Assembly (NCBI RefSeq): GCF_014204835.1
Contig: NZ_JACHMD010000001.1
Span: 3,038,001-3,102,000 of the forward strand
DNA length: 64,000 nt
Direction: 5' to 3'
Source: Microbacterium marinum
GTDB taxonomy: Bacteria > Actinomycetota > Actinomycetes > Actinomycetales > Microbacteriaceae
The stretch's first letter is position 1; each line of letters starts with the position of its first letter. The notes beneath the pieces were generated by a model that saw only the letters and a list, made by a program, of their open reading frames with translations, did no database searches and was not told the DNA's origin. Below are positions 52,915-62,442 of this stretch, in pieces. A program made the position numbers and the translations under genes.

Positions 52915-54311
52915 CGGGCCTCCTCCGCGCGGCGCAGCGCGACGCGATCGTACTGCTCGCGCACGAGCGGGCGAGGGTCGGATGCGGCCTCCCGATCCAT
53001 GTCGACGGACCATTCCGGCCAGGCGCCGGCGAGGACGGCCGCGGCCTGCAGCGCGGCACCGCGGGCGACGTACTCGCCGGGGGCGGGGACGGCGACGGGA
53101 ACGTCGAAGACCTGCGCGGCCGCGGCCGCGACGGCGGGATTGCGCGCGGCGCCGCCGACGAGGAGGACGCGCTCTGCGGTCACGCCGAGCGCCCGGATCG
53201 CGTCGAGGCCGGTCGCAAGACCCGCGAGCATCCCCTCGACGGCGGCGCGGGCCAGGTTCTCGCGGGTCGTGTTCTCCAGCGAGAGGCCGGACAGCGACGC
53301 ACGCGCCTGCGGCAGGTTCGGCGTCCGCTCGCCCTCGAACCACGGCACGAGGACGACGCCGCCGGCACCGGGCTCAGCGGCGGCGGCGAGGTCGGTGAGG
53401 CCGTCGTGGTCGACGCCCAGCAGCCGCGCGGTCGCATCGAGCACCCGCGCCGCGTTGAGGGTCGCGACGAGCGGCAGGAACCGGCCGGACGCGTCCGCGA
53501 ATCCGGCGACCGTTCCGGTCGGGTCGACGGTGCGCGTCTCGCTGACGGCGAAGACGGTCCCCGACGTGCCGATCGAGACGACGACGTCGCCGGCGCGGGC
53601 GCCCACGCCGAGCGCCGCGCCCGCGTTGTCGCCGGCGCCGGGGGCGACGCGGCGACCGTCGGCGTCGGCCACATGACCGAGGGCCGGCAGCACGCGCGGC
53701 AGGATCGCGTCGCGACCGAGGGCGGCGACGAGCAGGTCGCGGTCGTAGTCGCCGCTGGACGGGTCCCAGTACCCGGTCCCCGATGCGTCCGAGCGGTCGG
53801 TGATCAGCTCGGCGAGGTCGGGACGGTCGGGCCCGAAGCCCCGCAGCCGCCATGTGAGCCAATCGTGCGGGAGCGCGACGGCCGCCACCCGCGCGGCGTT
53901 GTCCGGTTCGGCATCCCGCAGCCAGCGCAGCTTCGTGATCGTGAAGGATGCCACGGGGACGAGCCCGCTGCGCTGCGCGAGCTGCTCGGCGCCGAGCTCG
54001 GTCGTGAGGTCGGATGCCGCGCCCGCCGAACGGGTGTCGTTCCACAGCAGCGCGTCACGCACGACGCGGCCCGCGTCGTCGAGCGCGACCATGCCGTGCT
54101 GCTGGCCGCCGATCGACCAGGCGGCGACGTCCCCCATTCCGCCGGCGTCCGCGATCGCCGCCTGGAGCGCGATCCACCACGCCTCGGGATCGACGGACGT
54201 GCCGTCCGGGTGCGTGGCCCGCCCCGTCCGGAGAATGGCGCCGGTCGCGGCATCCGCGATCACGACCTTGCACGACTGCGTCGACGAATCGACGCCCATC
54301 ACCAGGACCAT
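52911..54311 (-). CDS. xylB: Xylulokinase
   Basis: 466 residues of the FGGY carbohydrate kinase family. The N-terminal [18 protein letters not shown] phosphate loop, [14 protein letters not shown] with the Asp/His region of xylulokinases, [12 protein letters not shown] and [12 protein letters not shown] for ATP binding are all present. It phosphorylates D-xylulose for the pentose phosphate pathway. GGAGAG precedes the ATG at 54311, 29 bases after xylA. Its stop overlaps the ThuA-like start. Confidence 0.92.
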   Translation of the reverse strand: MVLVMGVDSSTQSCKVVIADAATGAILRTGRATHPDGTSVDPEAWWIALQAAIADAGGMGDVAAWSIGGQQHGMVALDDAGRVVRDALLWNDTRSAGAASDLTTELGAEQLAQRSGLVPVASFTITKLRWLRDAEPDNAARVAAVALPHDWLTWRLRGFGPDRPDLAELITDRSDASGTGYWDPSSGDYDRDLLVAALGRDAILPRVLPALGHVADADGRRVAPGAGDNAGAALGVGARAGDVVVSIGTSGTVFAVSETRTVDPTGTVAGFADASGRFLPLVATLNAARVLDATARLLGVDHDGLTDLAAAAEPGAGGVVLVPWFEGERTPNLPQARASLSGLSLENTTRENLARAAVEGMLAGLATGLDAIRALGVTAERVLLVGGAARNPAVAAAAAQVFDVPVAVPAPGEYVARGAALQAAAVLAGAWPEWSVDMDREAASDPRPLVREQYDRVALRRAEEAR

Positions 54312-54340
54312 CAGGTCACTCTCCGACGGGGCGGGGCGGG

Positions 54341-55528
54341 TCAGCGAGCGCCGAGCAGGTGCTCGGTCGCGAGCTGCTGCAGTCGGACGAACCCGCCGCC
54401 CTTGCCGCCGAAGTAGGCCGCCGGGTCGAAGTCCTCGTAGGCCGAACGGTCGGCGAGGAAGTCGTCGTAGGTCTCGCCCGGGTTCAGGGTCGGTGTCGAC
54501 AGCTCGTCCACCTTGGCCGCGGCGAGCGCCTCTTGCACCTCGGGGTCGGCGCGGAACGCCGCCGCCCGCTCCTTGAGCAGCAGGTAGGTGCGCATGTTCG
54601 CCGCCGCGGACTCCCAGACGCCGGTCTCGTCCTCGGTGCGGCTCGGCTTGTAGTCGAAGTGGCGGGGGCCCTCGTACGCGGGGATGCCGCCGGGGCCGCC
54701 GTTCTCGAGCAGGTCGACGAGCGCGAACGCATTGTGCAGGTCGCCGTGACCGAACACGAGGTCCTGGTCGTACTTGATGCCGCGCTGACCGTTGAGGTCG
54801 ATGTGGAAGAGCTTGCCGTGGTACAGCGCCTGCGCGATGCCGGCGGCGAAGTTCAGGCCCGCCATCTGCTCGTGGCCGACCTCGGGGTTGAGGCCCACGA
54901 GCTCGGGACGCTCGAGCGAGTCGATGAAGGCGATGGCGTGACCGAGCGTGGGCAGCAGGATGTCGCCGCGCGGCTCGTTCGGCTTCGGCTCGATGGCGAA
55001 CTTGATGTCGTAACCCTTGTCGGTGACGTAATCGCCGAGCAAGTTGACGGCCTCGCGGTAGCGCTCGAGCGCCTGCCGGATGTCCTTCGCGGAGTCGTAT
55101 TCGGCGCCCTCGCGGCCACCCCACATCACGAACGTCTTGGCGCCCAGCTCGGCACCGAGGTCGAGCTGACGGAACACTTTGCGAAGGGCGTACCGGCGCA
55201 CGTCGCGGTCGTTCGCGGTGAAACCGCCGTCCTTGAAGACGGGGGCGCTGAACAGGTTGGTCGTGACCATCGGCACGATGAGTCCGGTTGCATCGAGCGC
55301 ACCCTTGAGGCGGTCGATCTGCGTCTGACGTTCGGCGTCGGTGGACCCGAAGGCGAACAGGTCGTCGTCGTGGAAGGTCAGGCCGTACGCGCCGAGCTCG
55401 GCGAGCTTCTCGACCGCGTGCACGACGTCGAGAGCGGGGCGGGTCGGGCCACCGAACGGGTCGGCGCCGTTGTAACCGACGGTCCACAGACCGAAGCTGA
55501 ACTTGTCGGCGGGGGTGGGGGTGGGCAT
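54341..55528 (-). CDS. xylA: Xylose isomerase
   Basis: 395 residues, actinobacterial (class I) length. [18 protein letters not shown] at the start, catalytic His53 and Asp56 in TFHDDDLF, metal ligands in [21 protein letters not shown] and [15 protein letters not shown]. It interconverts D-xylose and D-xylulose. AAGGAG precedes the ATG at 55528; the longer frame passes over the operator. First gene of an operon xylA-xylB-thuA-gfo-GH51. Confidence 0.96.
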   Translation of the reverse strand: MPTPTPADKFSFGLWTVGYNGADPFGGPTRPALDVVHAVEKLAELGAYGLTFHDDDLFAFGSTDAERQTQIDRLKGALDATGLIVPMVTTNLFSAPVFKDGGFTANDRDVRRYALRKVFRQLDLGAELGAKTFVMWGGREGAEYDSAKDIRQALERYREAVNLLGDYVTDKGYDIKFAIEPKPNEPRGDILLPTLGHAIAFIDSLERPELVGLNPEVGHEQMAGLNFAAGIAQALYHGKLFHIDLNGQRGIKYDQDLVFGHGDLHNAFALVDLLENGGPGGIPAYEGPRHFDYKPSRTEDETGVWESAAANMRTYLLLKERAAAFRADPEVQEALAAAKVDELSTPTLNPGETYDDFLADRSAYEDFDPAAYFGGKGGGFVRLQQLATEHLLGAR

Positions 55529-55552
55529 GACGCTCCTTCGCGAGCCGGTAAA

Positions 55553-55571
55553 TGTTGCTGACAACAACGTA
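55553..55571 (-). promoter_or_regulatory. xylA promoter and XylR-type operator
   Basis: Inverted repeat TGTTG-CTGA-CAACA at 55553-55566, overlapping a minus-strand -10-like TACGTT (55566-55571), so the dyad sits at the predicted transcription start. A ROK-type xylose repressor is encoded at 61257-62426. Confidence 0.6.
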
Positions 55572-55661
55572 TCCCATCCCCGGCGGCGCGCCAACCCTCC
55601 ATTCCTCCGGCGCGAGGTGGCATGATCGGGTCCGCCATCTCCCGTCGACGTGAGGAAGCCG

Positions 55662-56669
55662 ATGTCCGATCACCCCCGCGTCACGCTCGCGATGATCGCC
55701 GCCGAAGCAGGCGTCTCGAAAGCCACCGTGTCGAAGGTCCTCAACGGCCGCACCGATGTCTCGGCAGGCACGCGATCGCGCCTCGAGAGGCTGCTGCAGA
55801 GCCACGGCTACCGGCGCCGCCCCGCGGCATCCCCCTCCCGCACGATCGAAGTGGTCCTGTCCGATCTCGACGCGGGCTGGTCGCTCGAGGTCACCGGCGG
55901 GATCGAGCGCACCGCGCACGAGGCGGGCTTCTCCGTGATCCTCACCGTGAGCGGAGATCGTCATGCCCCCGCGGACGAGTGGCTCGACGGCGTGCTGCTG
56001 CGCCGCCCGGCGGGCGTCGTGCTCATGTTCGCCGACCTTCCCCGGGAGCAGCGAGAGAAGCTGCGGGCACGGGGGATGCCGTTCGCCATCATCGCCCCGT
56101 CAGGCGATCCCTCGCCCGGGGTCCCCTCGGTGGGCTCAGCGAATCGCGACGGCGCGTTCGCGGCGACGCGTCACCTCATCGAGCTGGGGCATCGTCGGAT
56201 CGCCGCGATCACCGGTCCGCGCGACATGATGTGCTCCGTCGCCCGCCTCGAGGGCTACCGGGAGGCCATGGCCGCCGCCCGTCTTCCCGTCGACCCGGAC
56301 TGGGTGCGTTTCGGCACCTTCCTCCCGGCAGGCGGCGAAGTGCACGCGCGTGAGCTCCTGGCGCGGCGGGACCGGCCCACCGCCGTCTTCGCCGGCAGCG
56401 ACCTGCAGGCGCTGGGGGTGATCGCCGCCGCGACCGCGACAGGGCTGGCCGTGCCAACGGATCTCTCGGTGGTGGGCTACGACGACATCGCCCTGGCTCG
56501 GTGGATGAGCCCGCAGCTCACCACCGTGCACCAGCCACTCGCACGCATGGGGGCCGAGGCGGCGCGCATGGTGCTCCATCTCGCGGAAGGCGGGGTCGCC
56601 GATTCTCGGCGCATCGACCTGCCCGCGCGTCTGGTCGTCCGAGGCAGTTCGGCACCCGTGGCCGCCTGA
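55662..56669 (+). CDS. LacI-family transcriptional regulator
   Basis: 335 residues. Helix-turn-helix [20 protein letters not shown] at residues 7-26, hinge near 55, and a periplasmic-binding-like effector domain with [11 protein letters not shown] and [16 protein letters not shown]. It is divergent from xylA and directly upstream of the xylanase, on the same strand, so it probably controls one or both. TGAGGAAG favours the ATG at 55662 over a GTG four codons earlier. Effector unknown, plausibly xylo-oligosaccharide. Confidence 0.87.
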   Translation: MSDHPRVTLAMIAAEAGVSKATVSKVLNGRTDVSAGTRSRLERLLQSHGYRRRPAASPSRTIEVVLSDLDAGWSLEVTGGIERTAHEAGFSVILTVSGDRHAPADEWLDGVLLRRPAGVVLMFADLPREQREKLRARGMPFAIIAPSGDPSPGVPSVGSANRDGAFAATRHLIELGHRRIAAITGPRDMMCSVARLEGYREAMAAARLPVDPDWVRFGTFLPAGGEVHARELLARRDRPTAVFAGSDLQALGVIAAATATGLAVPTDLSVVGYDDIALARWMSPQLTTVHQPLARMGAEAARMVLHLAEGGVADSRRIDLPARLVVRGSSAPVAA

Positions 56670-56692
56670 CGCACCGGATCGCGCGAACCGTC

Positions 56693-56757
56693 CGAAACTC
56701 GGGGCTCAGGTTTCGTAACGGTTCCGTCTCGGCAGGTCCTGCGGGCGGCGGACCTGC
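56693..56757 (+). promoter_or_regulatory. Two dyads upstream of the xylanase gene
   Basis: CGAAAC-N11-GTTTCG at 56693-56715 and a perfect GCAGGTCC-N10-GGACCTGC at 56732-56757. The second abuts a -10-like TATGTT at 56759-56764. Either may be a LacI operator; the second could also end lacI transcription. Confidence 0.45.
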
Positions 56758-56801
56758 ATATGTTTGCGGCGCCGACAAATAACCCGCGCAAAGGAGCGCT
56801 C

Positions 56802-59800
56802 GTGAACCCCCGCCCCCGACGCCTGACCGTTTCCGCCGTCCTCGCGGCAACAGCCCTCATCGCCGCGCCCCTGGCCCCTGCCGCAGCGGCCGCCGAGCCG
56901 CCTCCACCGATCGTGTCCGCCTCGTTCGACGACGGCACCCTCGGCGCCGGCCTCGCCCAGAGCGGCGGAGGCGCCGGGACACTGACGTTCGCCGACGGCG
57001 CACTCGTCGTCAACGATCGGACAGCCGACTATGTCGGCATCCAGACCGCTCCCGGCGTCCTCGAGCCGGAGACGCAGTACACCGTCAGCGCGAAGGTCCG
57101 GCTCGCGCCGGGCACACCGGCGACGTCCGCCCGCTGGGTCGGCTTTCCCGGCTACAGCTGGATCGGCAACAGCGCCGTGACGGCGGATGCCTGGACGACG
57201 ATCGCGGGCACCTGGACCAGCCCTGCGGCAGCCGCCGACGAGACGAAGATCTACCTCGGCACGGGCGACATCGCCGGGACGAGCGGCTATACCTTTCTCG
57301 TGGACGACGTGCTGATCACCGGCCCCGCCGCCACCGAACCCGGGCCCGATCCCGACGTCGTCCCCGGCGGCGCGGTGAATCCCACCACCACTCCCGTCGC
57401 GACGGCTCTCGGCACCGGAGACGTCGCCGCGCTCACCTTCGACGACGGCCCGAACGGCGCGACGACCGCGGCCCTGCTCGACTACCTCGGCGAGAAGGAC
57501 ATCTCAGCCGTCTTCTGCGTCATCGGTCAGAACATCCAGGCCGAGGGGGGCGCCGCGCTGCTGAAGCGCATGGTCGCCGAGGGTCACACGCTCTGCAACC
57601 ACACGACCGGGTACGCCGACATGGGCTCGTGGTCCGCGGATCGCATCCGCACCGATCTCGTCGAGAACCTGCGCATCATCCGTGACGCGCTGGGCGACCC
57701 CACCGCAGCCGTGCCGTTCTTCCGCGCTCCCAACGGCAGCTGGGGCGCGACGCCCGGCGTCGCCGTCTCGCTCGGCATGCAGCCCCTCGCCGTCGTGAAC
57801 ACGATCTCGGACTGGGAGGAGACCGACGCGGACGTCCTCACCGCCAACCTGCGGACCGCGATGAAGCCGGGGCAGGTCGTCCTCGTCCACGACGGCGGCG
57901 GCGACCGCGACCCGTCGCTGCAAGCCGTCCGGACCGTCGTCGACGAGCGTCTCGCCGCCGGATGGCAGTTCACGCTCCCCACCGGGACCCCCGGTGCGGA
58001 CGCCCCCACAGACCCGACCGACCCCACCGAGCCCGGCACGCCGGCGCCCGGCACCGTCCTCGTGGACGACGACTTCGACGACGGTACCGTCGGCGCCTGG
58101 ACCGCACGCGCGGGCTCGGGCGACTCGAACCCGACGGTCTCGGCGGTCGCGGGCGGCGCCGCGGGCACGGCGTACGCGGCACAGGTCTCCGACCGCACGC
58201 ACGAGGGCGACGGCATGCAGCTCGACGTCGTCGACACGCTCCTCCCCGGCCAGACCTACCGCTTCTCCGCTCAGGTGCGCTTCGCGCCGGGTGCCGACCG
58301 CGGACAGGGCCTCACCGTCTCGATGCGCACCGTCAACGGCGGCTCCGTGTCGTTCACGAACCTGCTGCAGGCCGACAGCGCCTCCGCCGGCGAGTGGACC
58401 ACCGTGAGCGGTGACATCACGATCCCCGGCTACGACAGCGCGGCCGAGCTGTACGTCGAAGCGCGCTACAACTCCGGCAACACGTCGACCTTCCTCGTCG
58501 ACCAGATCACGGTCGCGGTGCCCGAGGAGAACGACATCGACCTCAGCCTCGTCCCGCTGAAGGACACCGTCGACTTCCCGGTGGGCGTCGCGATCGACGA
58601 GCGCGAGACGACCGGGTCGGCGGCTGACCTCCTGGAGCACCACTTCGACCAGATCAGCCCCGAGAACCACATGAAGGTGGAGGCCTGGTACGACGAGGAT
58701 CGCCGCTTCACGCGGCACTCGCAGGCCACCGCGCTGCTCGACTACGCGCAGCAGAACGACCTCCGGCTGTACGGGCACGTCCTGCTGTGGCACTCGCAGA
58801 CCCCGGCCTGGTTCTTCCAGGATGCCGACGGGCGTGAGCTGACGGCATCCGCCGCCGACAAGGAGCTGCTGCGGGACCGTCTCGCGACGCACATCGATGA
58901 TGTCGCCGCCTCCATCGCGGACGACTACGGACTGTTCGGCTCGCCGACGAACCCGCTCGTGGCGTGGGACGTCGTCAACGAGGTCATCTCCGACCAGGCG
59001 ACCCCGGACGGCCTGCGCACGAGTCGCTGGCACGATGTGCTCGGCGAGGAGTACATCGGTCTGGCCTTCCGGCTCGCCGACGAGGCCTTCAACGACCGGT
59101 ACGCCGCGCCCGGGACCGACCGCCCGGTGAAGCTGTTCATCAACGACTACAACACCGAGCAGGACCGCAAGGGCGCGCAGTACGCGGCGCTCGTGAACCG
59201 GCTGGTGGATGACGGCGTCCCGATCGACGGCGTGGGGCACCAGTTCCATGTCTCGGTGAACACGCCCGTCTCGGCACTCGCGGGTGCGCTCGACCGCTTC
59301 GCGGGCCTGGGCCTCGCGCAGGAGGTCACCGAGCTCGACGTCACCGTCAACCCGGCGACCGAACCGAACATCATCCGGCAGGGCTATTACTACCGCGACG
59401 CGTTCCGGCTGTTCCGCAGTTACCACGCTGCGGCCCCCGCCGCCGAGAAGCTGTTCGCCGTCACCGTCTGGGGTCTGACGGACACCCGGTCGTGGCGCGC
59501 AGAGCAGGCGCCCCTGCTGTTCACGGGCGACCTCGCGGCGAAGCCGGCGTACTACGGCGCCATCGACGACGCGGACGGCATCCCCGCCCTCGTCACGACC
59601 GCGGACGTGTTCGGCGGCGACGTCCCGCTCGACGACGACTTCACGGAGTCGATCGCGTGGCGGAACCTGCCCGAGAAGACGCTGATCGGCTCGGCCGGTG
59701 GCGGCTTCCAGACCCGCTGGAACGACGATCACCTCACGGTGTTGGTGCGGAGCGAGGTCGAGCCCGACCGGATCGACTTCACGTACGGCGACGAGGAGGT

Positions 59801-61148
59801 CCGCTACGGCGGGAACGGCGCGCTCGAGGGACGCACGGCCGAGGTCGACGGGGAGTTCCTCTCGGTCATCCACCTGCCGCACACCGCACCGACGGTCGGC
59901 GCCACGGCCGCCTTCGATCTGCGGATCGTGGCCGGCGGCGACGTCGTCGGCTCGTGGAACGAGGCGGGCGCGACCGGCCGGCTCACCTACCTGGAGCCGC
60001 TATCGTTCCTGGAGATCCCCCAGGGCGGCGAGGTCGAGATCGACGGCGAGGTGGATCCCGCGTGGGCGGACGCCGCGACGGCTCGCACCGCGACGCGCGT
60101 CGAGGGCAGCGCCGACGGCGCCCAGGCGGACGTGCGCACGATGTGGCGGGGCAACACGCTGTACGCCCTGTTCGAGGTGACGGACGCGGAGATCGACGGG
60201 TCCAACAGCGACCCGTGGAACCGCGACGGCGTGGAGATCTTCCTCGATCTCGGCAACGCGAAGAACGGCCCCTACGGGCCGAACGACACGCAGATCCGCA
60301 TCACTGCCGACAACGATGTCTCTTTCGGCACGGGTGATGCCGCGCTGCAGCAGGCGCGCCTGCTCGACAGTGCGACGGCCAGGTCGGCCGACGGCTACGT
60401 GGTGGAGGCGGCGGTCGCGCTCGTCGGGCAGTCCGGCGGTCAGAGCGACGTGCCGCTCGGTGGCGAAGACACGTTCCACGGCATCGACTTCCAGGTCAAC
60501 GACGGACGCGGCGGCTCCCGCTTCGCCGTTCACACCTGGGCGGAGCCGACCGGAACGGGCTACCAGACCACGGCCCGCTGGGGCGTCGCGCACCTCGTGA
60601 CGGAGTCCGGCGAACCCGGTCAGCCCGGCGAACCCGGCGAACCCGGCGAACCTGGCGAGCCCGGTGAGCCCGGCGAACCTGGTCAGCCCGGCGAACCCGG
60701 TCAGCCGAGCGAGCCCGGCGAACCCGGCGAACCCGGTCAGCCGGAGGAACCAGGGGCCGACGAGGAGTGGGCGCAGATCGACGTCGGCTCGGGTCGGGTC
60801 TCCCGCGGCGACGAGCTCGAGGTCCGCGTGAGCGGCCTGGAGCCCGGGCAGCGGATCGGCGCGACCCTGTTCAGCGACCCGATCGTCGTTCGCGGCATCC
60901 CCGCCGCAGACGAGGACGGCGAGATCGCCTTCACGGTGGCCATTCCGGCTGACTTCGAGCTCGGCGCGCACACGCTCGTCGTGACCTCCGCGGGGCTGGC
61001 GGACATCCGCGTTCCGATCACGGTGGTGGCGGGGCGGGCGCTCGGCGCCACCGGCAGTCAGCTGCCCTGGGGCGTCGCTCTGCTGGGCGCGCTCCTCGTG
61101 ACGACGGGCGGTCTGCTGTCGGTGATCCGCAAGCGCCGCGTCGCCTGA
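56802..61148 (+). CDS. Wall-anchored bifunctional xylan deacetylase/GH10 endoxylanase
   Basis: 1448 residues, secreted by a Sec signal peptide (cut near AAAAEPP, about 30). Domains in order: CBM4/9-22-like (about 38-185), CE4 NodB deacetylase (about 200-396; TFDDGP with Asp214/215, His262/267), second CBM4/9-22-like (about 420-570), GH10 (about 580-925; acid/base Glu727 in WDVVNEV, nucleophile Glu844 in VTELDVTV), a CBM9-related spacer, CBM9 (about 1070-1266), a GEPG linker, a beta domain and a C-terminal LGATG signal (about 1414), hydrophobic helix and RKRR tail. It should cut and deacetylate xylan at the cell surface. The GTG at 56802 has AAAGGAG; an ATG 14 codons earlier lacks it. Confidence 0.92.
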   Translation: MNPRPRRLTVSAVLAATALIAAPLAPAAAAAEPPPPIVSASFDDGTLGAGLAQSGGGAGTLTFADGALVVNDRTADYVGIQTAPGVLEPETQYTVSAKVRLAPGTPATSARWVGFPGYSWIGNSAVTADAWTTIAGTWTSPAAAADETKIYLGTGDIAGTSGYTFLVDDVLITGPAATEPGPDPDVVPGGAVNPTTTPVATALGTGDVAALTFDDGPNGATTAALLDYLGEKDISAVFCVIGQNIQAEGGAALLKRMVAEGHTLCNHTTGYADMGSWSADRIRTDLVENLRIIRDALGDPTAAVPFFRAPNGSWGATPGVAVSLGMQPLAVVNTISDWEETDADVLTANLRTAMKPGQVVLVHDGGGDRDPSLQAVRTVVDERLAAGWQFTLPTGTPGADAPTDPTDPTEPGTPAPGTVLVDDDFDDGTVGAWTARAGSGDSNPTVSAVAGGAAGTAYAAQVSDRTHEGDGMQLDVVDTLLPGQTYRFSAQVRFAPGADRGQGLTVSMRTVNGGSVSFTNLLQADSASAGEWTTVSGDITIPGYDSAAELYVEARYNSGNTSTFLVDQITVAVPEENDIDLSLVPLKDTVDFPVGVAIDERETTGSAADLLEHHFDQISPENHMKVEAWYDEDRRFTRHSQATALLDYAQQNDLRLYGHVLLWHSQTPAWFFQDADGRELTASAADKELLRDRLATHIDDVAASIADDYGLFGSPTNPLVAWDVVNEVISDQATPDGLRTSRWHDVLGEEYIGLAFRLADEAFNDRYAAPGTDRPVKLFINDYNTEQDRKGAQYAALVNRLVDDGVPIDGVGHQFHVSVNTPVSALAGALDRFAGLGLAQEVTELDVTVNPATEPNIIRQGYYYRDAFRLFRSYHAAAPAAEKLFAVTVWGLTDTRSWRAEQAPLLFTGDLAAKPAYYGAIDDADGIPALVTTADVFGGDVPLDDDFTESIAWRNLPEKTLIGSAGGGFQTRWNDDHLTVLVRSEVEPDRIDFTYGDEEVRYGGNGALEGRTAEVDGEFLSVIHLPHTAPTVGATAAFDLRIVAGGDVVGSWNEAGATGRLTYLEPLSFLEIPQGGEVEIDGEVDPAWADAATARTATRVEGSADGAQADVRTMWRGNTLYALFEVTDAEIDGSNSDPWNRDGVEIFLDLGNAKNGPYGPNDTQIRITADNDVSFGTGDAALQQARLLDSATARSADGYVVEAAVALVGQSGGQSDVPLGGEDTFHGIDFQVNDGRGGSRFAVHTWAEPTGTGYQTTARWGVAHLVTESGEPGQPGEPGEPGEPGEPGEPGEPGQPGEPGQPSEPGEPGEPGQPEEPGADEEWAQIDVGSGRVSRGDELEVRVSGLEPGQRIGATLFSDPIVVRGIPAADEDGEIAFTVAIPADFELGAHTLVVTSAGLADIRVPITVVAGRALGATGSQLPWGVALLGALLVTTGGLLSVIRKRRVA
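60609..60755 (+). repeat. Tandem GEP/GQP-G codon repeats (linker)
   Basis: About 49 codons of Gly-(Glu/Gln)-Pro triplets, encoded by variants of GGCGAACCC and GGTCAGCCC. Synonymous variation between units argues for selection on the protein as well as slippage. Confidence 0.9.
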
Positions 61149-61157
61149 CCGCGGATC

Positions 61158-61201
61158 ATCGCGGAGGGGGTCCCGGACGCCGGGGCTCCCTCCGCGATTT
61201 T
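61158..61201 (+). terminator. Rho-independent terminator after the xylanase
   Basis: ATCGCGGAGGG and CTCCCTCCGCGAT arms of a long GC stem with a short ACG loop, followed by TTTT at 61198-61201. The best classical terminator in the window. Confidence 0.9.
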
Positions 61202-61219
61202 GCCGCAGAGGGCAACAAA
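61198..61219. promoter_or_regulatory. Candidate operator of the ROK repressor
   Basis: TTTTGCC-GCAGA-GGGCAACAAA: inverted TTGCC and GGCAA arms, sharing the CAACAA half with the xylA operator. Located just upstream of the ROK gene promoter. Confidence 0.45.
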
Positions 61220-61244
61220 CCTCGGTGCGGGCGGAGCGCTTGGC

Positions 61245-61250
61245 TATGGT
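61245..61250 (+). promoter_or_regulatory. -10 box TATGGT of the ROK gene
   Basis: TATGGT, six bases before the GTG at 61257; no ribosome binding site. Confidence 0.6.
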
Positions 61251-61256
61251 GATCAC

Positions 61257-62426
61257 GTGAGCGAGCAGGGTCGAACGATCGAGTCCGTGCGGCGAGCGAA
61301 CCTGGGCGGCATCCTCGGCATCGTGCACCGCGAGGGACCGCAGTCGCGTGCCGCGCTGACCGAAGCGACCGGCCTCAACCGGTCGACGATCGCCGACTTG
61401 GTGGGCACGCTCGTGACCTTCGGCCTCGTCGAGGAGCGCGCACCGGATCCGTCGCACCGCGTCGGCCGCCCCTCCCCCATGGTCGCCGTGCATCCGCGGG
61501 TCGTCGCGATCGCGGTGAACCCCGAAGTGGACGCCCTCGAGATCGCCGCCGTCGGCCTCGACCGCGAGATCCGCGCTGTCGTCGTCCTGCCGCAGGACGC
61601 CGTGCTGAGCCCGGATGACGCCGCTCGCCTCGTCGCCGAGCAGGTCGACACCTGGCGTGCCAGCGAACTGGCCGACGCCCGCATTCTCGGCGTCGGACTC
61701 GCCGTGCCGGGCCTGGTCCGCAGCGACGACGGACTCGTCCGCGACGCTCCGCACCTCGGCTGGGTCGACACGCCGCTCCGCGACATCGTCGCACAGGCGA
61801 CCGGACTCCCCGTCGTCGTCGGCAACGACGCGACCCTCGGCACGCTCGCTGAGCACCTGTTCGGCGCCGCGCGCGGCATCGATCAGGTCGTCTACCTCAA
61901 CGGCGGTGCGAGCGGTATCGGCGGCGGCATCATCGTGAACGGGATGCCGGTGCTCGGCGCCGGCGGCTACGCCGGCGAGTTCGGCCAGAACCGTCCCGGC
62001 ATCGCCACCCTCGCCGATCGCCGTGCCCGCGACGGCGTCCTCGAGGACGAGGTGAGCCGCGCCCGACTCCTCGCCGTCGTCGGGCTCACCCGGGCGGACG
62101 ACCGAGAGCTGGCATCCGCTCTGACATCAGCGGCGGGCACGCCGTCGGTCGCCGGCGAGATCGATCGGCAACGGCGCATCATCGCGACCGCGCTGTCGAA
62201 CGCGGTGAACGTGCTCAACCCGTCAGCCATCGTGCTGGGCGGCTTCCTTTCGGTGCTCGCGGAGCTCGACAACGACGCGCTGGTTCAGGCCGTGAGAGCT
62301 CAGGCGATGCCCGCGTGCGGCGAGGACCTGCGCATTCTCCCTGCGGAGCTCGCCGAGCACCGACTGCTCATCGGTGCCGCCGAGTCGGTCTTCGCCGAGG
62401 TGCTCGCGAACCCGTCGCCGGCCTGA
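61257..62426 (+). CDS. ROK-family repressor (XylR-like)
   Basis: 389 residues. The N-terminal winged helix (about 10-75) has NLGGILGIVHREGPQSRAAL and TGLNRSTIADLVGTLV. The ROK sugar-binding domain (about 80-380) has GVGLAVPGLV, VVVGNDATLGTLAEHLFGAA and GGGIIVNGMPVLGAGGYAGEFG. The usual zinc-binding CxCGxxGCxE is absent: the segment after GEFG has no cysteine. This places it with the XylR-type regulators rather than sugar kinases. Likely target is the xylA operon. The GTG is fixed by TATGGT; a longer frame would start within the terminator. Confidence 0.87.
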   Translation: MSEQGRTIESVRRANLGGILGIVHREGPQSRAALTEATGLNRSTIADLVGTLVTFGLVEERAPDPSHRVGRPSPMVAVHPRVVAIAVNPEVDALEIAAVGLDREIRAVVVLPQDAVLSPDDAARLVAEQVDTWRASELADARILGVGLAVPGLVRSDDGLVRDAPHLGWVDTPLRDIVAQATGLPVVVGNDATLGTLAEHLFGAARGIDQVVYLNGGASGIGGGIIVNGMPVLGAGGYAGEFGQNRPGIATLADRRARDGVLEDEVSRARLLAVVGLTRADDRELASALTSAAGTPSVAGEIDRQRRIIATALSNAVNVLNPSAIVLGGFLSVLAELDNDALVQAVRAQAMPACGEDLRILPAELAEHRLLIGAAESVFAEVLANPSPA

Positions 62427-62442
62427 CGGAGTCTCGCTCGGA

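Noticed and set aside
60609-60755. Repeat array considered as a possible CRISPR or minisatellite
   Set aside because: Units are 9-12 bp, in frame, without spacers, and encode Gly-X-Pro triplets of a secreted enzyme.
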